Shown here: piece after piece, positions 14,892 to 19,429 of the stretch
Layout: every line of letters starts with the position of its first letter
Position numbering within the stretch: the stretch's first letter is position 1
Source: Eubacterium sp. TM05-53
GTDB taxonomy: Bacteria > Bacillota_I > Bacilli_A > Erysipelotrichales > Erysipelotrichaceae
Direction: 5' to 3'
DNA: 19,429 bases
Assembly: GCF_003436425.1 (NCBI RefSeq)
Contig: NZ_QSPK01000046.1
Span: 1-19,429, forward strand
Program-made: the position numbers and the translations under genes
Notes under the pieces: generated by a model
Databases searched by the model: none
The model's input: only the letters and a program-made list of their open reading frames with translations
What the model was told of the DNA's origin: nothing

Positions 14892-14959
14892 TAACGTTTA
14901 AATGTTATATTCTCACATAACATATGTTACTAAATTGGGCTTAGTGAGTATGTTATAAT
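14892..14959 (+). promoter_or_regulatory. Activator-type promoter with PrfA-box-like palindrome upstream of the Crp/Fnr gene
   Basis: An extended -10, TGT-TATAAT (14951-14959), has no good -35. In its place is the perfect 12-bp palindrome TAACATATGTTA (14918-14929), which matches the core of the PrfA box (TTAACANNTGTTAA) in Listeria. Its centre is about 42 bases before the predicted start near 14966, the classic class II activator position for Crp/Fnr proteins. A second dyad, TAAC-N8-GTTA (14892-14907, one mismatched pair), lies about 24 bases further upstream. The next gene encodes a Crp/Fnr protein, so autoregulation is the simple reading. Confidence 0.6.
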
Positions 14960-14984
14960 TAAATGTATTGAGAAGGGGTTATTT

Positions 14985-15635
14985 ATGAGTGAGTCAGTTT
15001 TAAATTTTCTTGAAGAAAAGAATCTTCCTGAAGTCACAAAAAAGAAACATACATATTTGATGATGGATGGACACGACCAAGAAGATATTTACGTATTAAA
15101 AGATGGTGTTGTGAAAGTGAGTATTGTTTTATGTGATGGGCGTGAATTCAATATCACTTATTTAAAAGGTTTGGATATGATTTCCTTGTTGAAAGATGAA
15201 ATCAATAAAATGACAACGGCATCATTTCATGCTCGTATCGAAAGTGATAAGGCAACTTTCTATCGAATCAACAGAAAATTGTTTGAACAATATGTGAAAG
15301 AAAATGAAGAATTACAGGCATATATAGATTCGTATTATCGCAAAAAGATGACCGAAGCTATTTATCGCCAGCAACTCATGACAATGAATGGGAAAAATGG
15401 AGCTGTGTGTGCATTTATCTATCATTTGATTCCATTATTTGGTAGACAAGTTAAAAAAGGTATATTTATTGATCTGCAAATCACGAACGATGATATTGCC
15501 AATTTCTGTGGGGTATCCACAAGAAACAGTGTCAATCGTATCTTGCGTGGGTTAAGAGAAGAAAACGTTATTACGATGGTATATCATAAAATCTTAATTT
15601 TAGATGTAGATTATTTAAAGCGCTATGTACAGTAA
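14985..15635 (+). CDS. Crp/Fnr-family transcriptional regulator
   Basis: This 216-residue cytoplasmic regulator has an N-terminal cyclic-nucleotide-binding-like beta barrel (about 20-115; IYVLKDGVVKVSIVLCDGREFNI is the diagnostic stretch). A long dimerisation helix (about 105-135) follows, then a winged helix-turn-helix (about 165-214) with TNDDIANFCGVSTRNSVNRILRGLREENVI, where STRNSVNRILRGL is the recognition helix. There is no Fnr-type N-terminal cysteine cluster, and the cAMP-binding phosphate-cassette residues are not obvious, so the ligand is unknown. GAAGGGG (14972-14978) supports the start. It stands alone, between thiC and a convergent operon; its targets are unknown apart from the probable site in its own promoter. 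Confidence 0.88.
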   Translation: MSESVLNFLEEKNLPEVTKKKHTYLMMDGHDQEDIYVLKDGVVKVSIVLCDGREFNITYLKGLDMISLLKDEINKMTTASFHARIESDKATFYRINRKLFEQYVKENEELQAYIDSYYRKKMTEAIYRQQLMTMNGKNGAVCAFIYHLIPLFGRQVKKGIFIDLQITNDDIANFCGVSTRNSVNRILRGLREENVITMVYHKILILDVDYLKRYVQ

Positions 15636-15658
15636 AAGGAGCTAATTTAGCTCCTTTT
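15634..15658. terminator. Bidirectional terminator between converging genes
   Basis: AAAAGGAGCTAA (15634-15645) and TTAGCTCCTTTT (15647-15658) form a near-perfect stem that ends in T-runs on both strands. It serves the Crp/Fnr gene on the plus strand and the LuxR-type gene on the minus strand, whose last codons lie inside the stem. Confidence 0.85.
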
Positions 15659-17272
15659 GTTGTTTAATAATGTCATGTACATCAATAATTGTTTTCTTGA
15701 TTTTACACCAAGCTTACTATAAATATTACGATTGTGATACTTTAATGTATTGTCAGTAATATTTAATGTTTCTAGAATATCCTTACTTGAATATCCTTTC
15801 ACATAGAGATCTAAGATCTCTTTTTCTTTGCGAGTCAATGTCGCAAGACATTCAAGGAAACGATTATATTCTTCTTCATCTACATCAACTTCACGTTTTT
15901 TTGCCAGACGCTCGACTTCCATTCTTGCCTTATCATATTCTCTTTGAATGAGTTCATGTTCATTTTCAATTTGTTCAAGCTTCTTGCGGTTTTCCTGCAT
16001 CTCAAGTTCTAAACTTAACATCTTGTTTTCGACTTCATAGTCTTGTATCGATAGAAAATCTAATAAGTCATCAATTTCCTGAACAGAATAACGTGTTTGA
16101 TTCTTTTTATCTTTTCGCAGTTGATCAAGACCTTGTAAGATAGGGGTTAGATATCTTTGACTAAAGTAGGAACAGCCAAGTAATACAAATAATAAAAGTA
16201 TGATGGTAAAGAAGAAGAGTTCTAGATTGCTTTTCGCAATAGCACGATTGTAGTCGGAATCCAAAATCATCACGAATGTTGAATACGTTTGATTCTTGGA
16301 GATCGGTACGCGACTTTTAAAACCAATATAGCTACGATCCTCACCTACAATTTTTAATAGGCCATTATTCATTTGTTTGACTTCAAGACTGCCTTTTGGC
16401 AAGTAATAAAATCCGTTTCGACTTCCGGTACTAAAGCCTTCTTCTGTGAGAATCTTTGTATCATCCGGAACTAAGAGACAGGTTAAATGATTTAATGTGG
16501 AAGGTTGTGTATGCGCATATTTAAACCAGCTTTGGCTGATCTCAAAACCACATAATCCATAGAAAGTACCATCTTTTCCTATCAAGGGAACTCTTAAAAG
16601 GGCAATTCTTTCTTCGGTATAGGGAAGTTGAATGATATCCGATAGGGAATAATCAAAATCACCCATTTTTAATTCTTCATAATCCGGTACTAAAGTTATG
16701 TCAAATTCTTGGCGCCATTTACGATGGGGCATAATGCTATGTTTTTTGCCGATATTGGCAATTCCACGATATAAAATCAAGTCTTCTTTAGAGACAGACA
16801 TAGAGTTTTTTTGTAGATAGACACCACTACGTTGATTGTTTGCATTTTCAAGTGTTGAGTTGATTGTTGTATCTAACTGAATATAGGCACCGGAACAATT
16901 GGCGCGTTCTAAAAATTGGCTTAATGGCTGAATTAAATCGTTTTCTAATGCATAAAGAGCGTTTGGATTATCTTGTAGCTGACTAAATGTCAAACCTTGT
17001 TTTTCAAGGTTTGTTTCTAAAGTATTTTGCATAGTTTCGCCTAGAGCGATATTCATAGAGGCAAGATCATCCCAATAGGATTCCATATTCTTTGTGAAGT
17101 ATTCACTTTGAATGGATAGTTTTTTATGAAAGTCTTGCTCTGTTGTTCCAAGTCGACCAAATAGGAAGAGTCCCATTAATAGAGTGACAGTGATGGCTGT
17201 GACAAGGAAAAACATGTAGACAAAGAGCTTTCGTTTCATGGATTTTTCTTTTTTCTTAAAGCTTATCTGCAT
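15647..17272 (-). CDS. Membrane-anchored LuxR-type regulator with extracellular sensor region
   Basis: This 541-residue protein combines sensor and DNA-binding domain in one chain. Transmembrane helix 1 is at about 17-39 and helix 2 at about 351-370. The roughly 310 residues between would be extracellular and end in a pattern like the membrane-proximal part of Cache sensors (LLRVPLIGKDGTFYGLCGFEIS at 225-246). A cytoplasmic coiled coil (about 412-460) follows, then a LuxR/GerE helix-turn-helix (about 478-535): LTRKEKEILDLYVKGYSSKDILETLNI, with TLKYHNRNIYSKLGVKSR. No kinase or receiver domain is seen. The first ATG (17272) is preferred: GAGGT (17281-17285) is 8 bases upstream and overlaps the previous gene's stop, implying coupling. 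The ATG at 17239 has no clear Shine-Dalgarno. It probably responds to the binding protein encoded just upstream. Confidence 0.85.
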   Translation of the reverse strand: MQISFKKKEKSMKRKLFVYMFFLVTAITVTLLMGLFLFGRLGTTEQDFHKKLSIQSEYFTKNMESYWDDLASMNIALGETMQNTLETNLEKQGLTFSQLQDNPNALYALENDLIQPLSQFLERANCSGAYIQLDTTINSTLENANNQRSGVYLQKNSMSVSKEDLILYRGIANIGKKHSIMPHRKWRQEFDITLVPDYEELKMGDFDYSLSDIIQLPYTEERIALLRVPLIGKDGTFYGLCGFEISQSWFKYAHTQPSTLNHLTCLLVPDDTKILTEEGFSTGSRNGFYYLPKGSLEVKQMNNGLLKIVGEDRSYIGFKSRVPISKNQTYSTFVMILDSDYNRAIAKSNLELFFFTIILLLFVLLGCSYFSQRYLTPILQGLDQLRKDKKNQTRYSVQEIDDLLDFLSIQDYEVENKMLSLELEMQENRKKLEQIENEHELIQREYDKARMEVERLAKKREVDVDEEEYNRFLECLATLTRKEKEILDLYVKGYSSKDILETLNITDNTLKYHNRNIYSKLGVKSRKQLLMYMTLLNNKRS

Positions 17273-17283
17273 AATTTAAAACC

Positions 17284-18612
17284 TCATGAAAGACTTTTTA
17301 ATATGTCCATTGCCTCTTGTACAAGTACATCCATGTCTTCTCCAGCTTCATATCTTGCCTGCCATTGGGATTGATTTTTTCGAATCTGATCATAGAAGGT
17401 GTAGGCCTTTCTAGAAACCGCATATGTAACATCTCTAGAAATAACGGTATAGTCGGATTTCATTTCGGTGAGTGTATTGTATAAAGATTGTGTTTCTTCA
17501 TCTTCAAACTTTTCATTTTTTAAGTTTTTAAATGCTTTTTTTGTGACTGGCATGTAACCTCCTTGAATCACAAAGTCCACGTTTCGTTTTGGCTCTACAA
17601 GCCAATGCGCAAAGACACTAGCAGCTTCTTGTTTTTGTTCTGTAGTCTTATAGGCACATAATCCAACACCAGCTTGTGTCATGAGGGCATGGTCTTTATC
17701 GGCCTTTGGATAAGGCAGGGCAATCGCATTTAATGGTTCCGTTGTATTATCTGGATATGTAACGATGTCATTTAAATAGAGATAGGCTGCACTGCTGGAT
17801 ACACCAATGAGTGTTTCTCCGGTTGTAAGTTGTGTGCTTGAATAGAAATCTGAAGCAGAAATATGGCCTTTGATCAATGGTTCTAGAAAGGTTCTAAAGG
17901 CTTCTTGAAATTCTTTATTGTCCGTATTATACCAGCCATTCTCATTAAACATATGTTTAGAGCCTAATGCGATCGCATAAGATTCAACAGAGTTTAAAAC
18001 ATAGTCAAAACAACAAAGTGGTTTTCCGTTTGACCATTCGTAATATTTTTCAGCGACTTTAAAGACTTGATCCCACGTTTCAAAGTCGTTTAGTGTAACT
18101 TGTGTATCGTTTGAAAATTTTTTAAATTGGGTTCCATTCATAAAGAATACAATTGTGGATTTGGATAGTGGAAGGTCGACTAGCTTATCTTCGAGTATTC
18201 CGGCATCTAAAAATTCATCGACAAAATTGTTGATTTCTTTCTTTGTGAATACATCATCCCATACCACACTATTTTCTAATCCTACTTGTCTAGCATTATG
18301 AATATGTCCTGTATACAGATCAGGCATGGGATCTGCGCCAGGTTCTTTGGCTAGACTTGCTTCTAATTCTTGTCCGATTTTACTTGCGTTAGTGACCTTA
18401 GTTACATTTATAATAATGCCCTTTTCTTTTCCTTCGGTCTCATTAAATTCAGCTACCAATTGGTTCATTGGAGAATTGACTTGTTCTCCATAAACATGCC
18501 ACATTGTCAGGGTCACGGGGTTATCTTTATCGAGTAAAGATTTTGATGAACACCCATATAGATTGCATAGGCTTAGACCAAATACTAATAAATATTTTAT
18601 AACTTTTTTCAT
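17284..18612 (-). CDS. Extracellular solute-binding lipoprotein (family 1, sugar type)
   Basis: This 442-residue protein has a lipoprotein signal peptide (KK, hydrophobic core, LYGC with Cys21 as the lipidated residue; Tyr at -2 is unusual). The mature part looks like an ABC solute-binding protein of the sugar class: VTLTMWHVYGEQ followed by LVAEFNE and IINVTKV at the N-terminus, and a late block with MTQAGVGLCAYKTTEQKQEAASVFAHWL, plus GGYMPVTKKAF. The ligand is unknown, although the class mostly binds oligosaccharides. AAAGGGG (18619-18625) sets the start. No permease or ATPase gene is beside it; the next gene, 11 bases on, is the transmembrane LuxR regulator. A receptor role is inferred, but a transport role with permeases encoded elsewhere is possible. 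Confidence 0.88.
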   Translation of the reverse strand: MKKVIKYLLVFGLSLCNLYGCSSKSLLDKDNPVTLTMWHVYGEQVNSPMNQLVAEFNETEGKEKGIIINVTKVTNASKIGQELEASLAKEPGADPMPDLYTGHIHNARQVGLENSVVWDDVFTKKEINNFVDEFLDAGILEDKLVDLPLSKSTIVFFMNGTQFKKFSNDTQVTLNDFETWDQVFKVAEKYYEWSNGKPLCCFDYVLNSVESYAIALGSKHMFNENGWYNTDNKEFQEAFRTFLEPLIKGHISASDFYSSTQLTTGETLIGVSSSAAYLYLNDIVTYPDNTTEPLNAIALPYPKADKDHALMTQAGVGLCAYKTTEQKQEAASVFAHWLVEPKRNVDFVIQGGYMPVTKKAFKNLKNEKFEDEETQSLYNTLTEMKSDYTVISRDVTYAVSRKAYTFYDQIRKNQSQWQARYEAGEDMDVLVQEAMDILKSLS

Positions 18613-18637
18613 GATTTTCCCCTTTATGTACCGCTGT

Positions 18638-18666
18638 TCCCACCCTTTTTAAGTTTTGGGGTGGGG
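18638..18666 (-). other. GC-rich leader hairpin before the solute-binding protein gene
   Basis: CCCACCC (18639-18645) pairs with GGGTGGG (18659-18665), extended by a G-T wobble at each end, around a 12-base loop. It stands out in A/T-rich surroundings. In the minus-strand transcript it would lie in the 120-base leader, ending about 25 bases before the start codon. The C-runs could alternatively pair with the GGGG of the Shine-Dalgarno (18619-18625). Confidence 0.5.
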
Positions 18667-18717
18667 TAATTTTTCTAATACTTTCTATAATGAAAATGTA
18701 AGTTGATTACATAAGTT

Positions 18718-18767
18718 TTGAAAGTGCTTTCTAAATACAATATAGCACAAGTAAACAAGTCAATCAA
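18718..18767 (-). promoter_or_regulatory. Promoter of the binding protein-LuxR operon with a cre-like site at +1
   Basis: On the minus strand TTGATT (18762-18767), a 17-base spacer and TATATT (18739-18744) with an extended TG form a good sigma-A promoter, with a start near 18732. At 18718-18732 lies the dyad TTGAAAGTGCTTTCT, which fits the CcpA cre consensus WTGNAANCGNWNNCW except for T instead of C at the centre. A site over +1 would suit catabolite repression. A possible opposing -10 (TACAAT, 18736-18741) for the next plus-strand gene overlaps this promoter. Confidence 0.5.
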
Positions 18768-18789
18768 ATGAAGAAAGGAGGGAAATGAA

Positions 18790-19377
18790 ATGGGGTTGTT
18801 TTCTAAAAAGGAATGTGATGTGTGTAAAAAGAAGATGGCATTGATGGAAGGTTATAAATGTGCGGATGGTACGATCTGTAATGACTGTAAGAAAAAAATG
18901 TCACCATTATTTACAGACTACAAAAACACAACAATAACACAGATCAAAGGGCAGCTAACATATCGTGAAGAAAACGCACAAAGAGTCAAAGCGTTTGTGG
19001 CAGCTGAAACGTTTGGTGAGTATCCAAAGGTAATGGTTGATCGAAAGCACAACTGGTTTGTCGTGACAAAGGCAACAAAGCTTAGTGATGAAAATCCAGA
19101 TGTGTTTGACTTAAGTGACATTCAAAAGGTTTTGGTAGAAATTGAAGAGAATAAGCGAGAACTTCATTTCACAAATAAGAAAGGGAAGACATGTTCCTAT
19201 AAACCAGCAAGATACGAATTTACGTACCAATTCAAGGTAAATATTCAAATGAATCATCCATTCATCAAAATGATTTCTTTGAAGATTACCAAAGAGGATG
19301 TCAAGATCATTTCAGAAATGCAGGATAAAGAAGTAATGGTACAGTCAAACGAAAAGTATCAGGAATCTTTATGTTGA
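18790..19377 (+). CDS. DUF4428-like zinc-ribbon protein
   Basis: This 195-residue soluble protein starts MGLFSKKECDVC and carries a treble-cysteine zinc-ribbon pattern: CxxC at Cys9/Cys12 and CxxC at Cys30/Cys33, with an extra Cys24. This opening matches DUF4428. The segment of about 40-70 is helical. Residues about 85-170 alternate hydrophobic and charged positions as in a beta-rich domain, perhaps PH-like (a guess). The function is unknown. The start is set by AAAGGAGGG (18774-18782); an earlier out-of-frame ATG (18785) is only two bases from that site. It is transcribed away from the solute-binding operon and shares its 177-base intergenic region. Confidence 0.75.
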   Translation: MGLFSKKECDVCKKKMALMEGYKCADGTICNDCKKKMSPLFTDYKNTTITQIKGQLTYREENAQRVKAFVAAETFGEYPKVMVDRKHNWFVVTKATKLSDENPDVFDLSDIQKVLVEIEENKRELHFTNKKGKTCSYKPARYEFTYQFKVNIQMNHPFIKMISLKITKEDVKIISEMQDKEVMVQSNEKYQESLC

Positions 19378-19429
19378 TTGCCAAATTAATTGCTAACACA
19401 GTATTCAAATTAAATTGTACACATAATTA

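Noticed and set aside
14985..15635. Calling the Crp/Fnr protein PrfA
   Set aside because: The palindrome resembles a PrfA box, but the protein shows only general Crp/Fnr features and no virulence genes are in the window.

Overview
The window looks like chromosomal DNA from a low-GC Gram-positive bacterium. Genes have strong AAGGAGG-type ribosome binding sites and A/T-rich promoters, and the topoisomerase IV, PlsY and YneF-like genes are of Firmicutes type. The overall protein flavour suggests Erysipelotrichia or a related gut Firmicute; that lineage is inferred from protein character, not from a marker gene.

Layout. (1) 1-1097: plsY (glycerol-3-phosphate acyltransferase) on the minus strand, divergent from parE. 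The intergenic region holds a 4-copy, 21-bp-period direct repeat plus inverted copies of its core. (2) 1098-6654: a tightly packed plus-strand operon, parE-parC-EamA transporter-UPF0154 (YneF-like), closed by an intrinsic terminator. (3) 6670-10915: a cyclic-di-GMP segment. It has a REC-degenerate GGDEF-EAL phosphodiesterase, a macro-domain gene whose 3' end has been replaced by the decayed tail of a receiver domain, and a GAF-GGDEF diguanylate cyclase with an intact inhibitory site. (4) 10972-13198: an alpha/beta hydrolase followed by an NhaC-type antiporter. (5) 13211-14795: thiC under a TPP riboswitch that ends in a transcription terminator. (6) 14892-15658: a Crp/Fnr-family regulator preceded by a palindrome matching the PrfA-box core, placed where a class II activator would bind its promoter. 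(7) 15647-18767: a minus-strand pair made of a sugar-type solute-binding lipoprotein and a membrane-anchored LuxR-type regulator with an extracellular sensor region. No permease or histidine kinase is present, so the pair looks like a ligand-sensing system rather than a transporter. (8) 18790-19377: a DUF4428-like zinc-ribbon protein, divergent from that pair.

The most unusual items are the binding-protein/transmembrane LuxR pair with its cre-like site and structured leader, the macro-REC gene scar, the 21-bp repeat array beside plsY/parE, and the probable autoregulatory circuit of the Crp/Fnr gene. No tRNA, rRNA, CRISPR array or intact mobile element was found.
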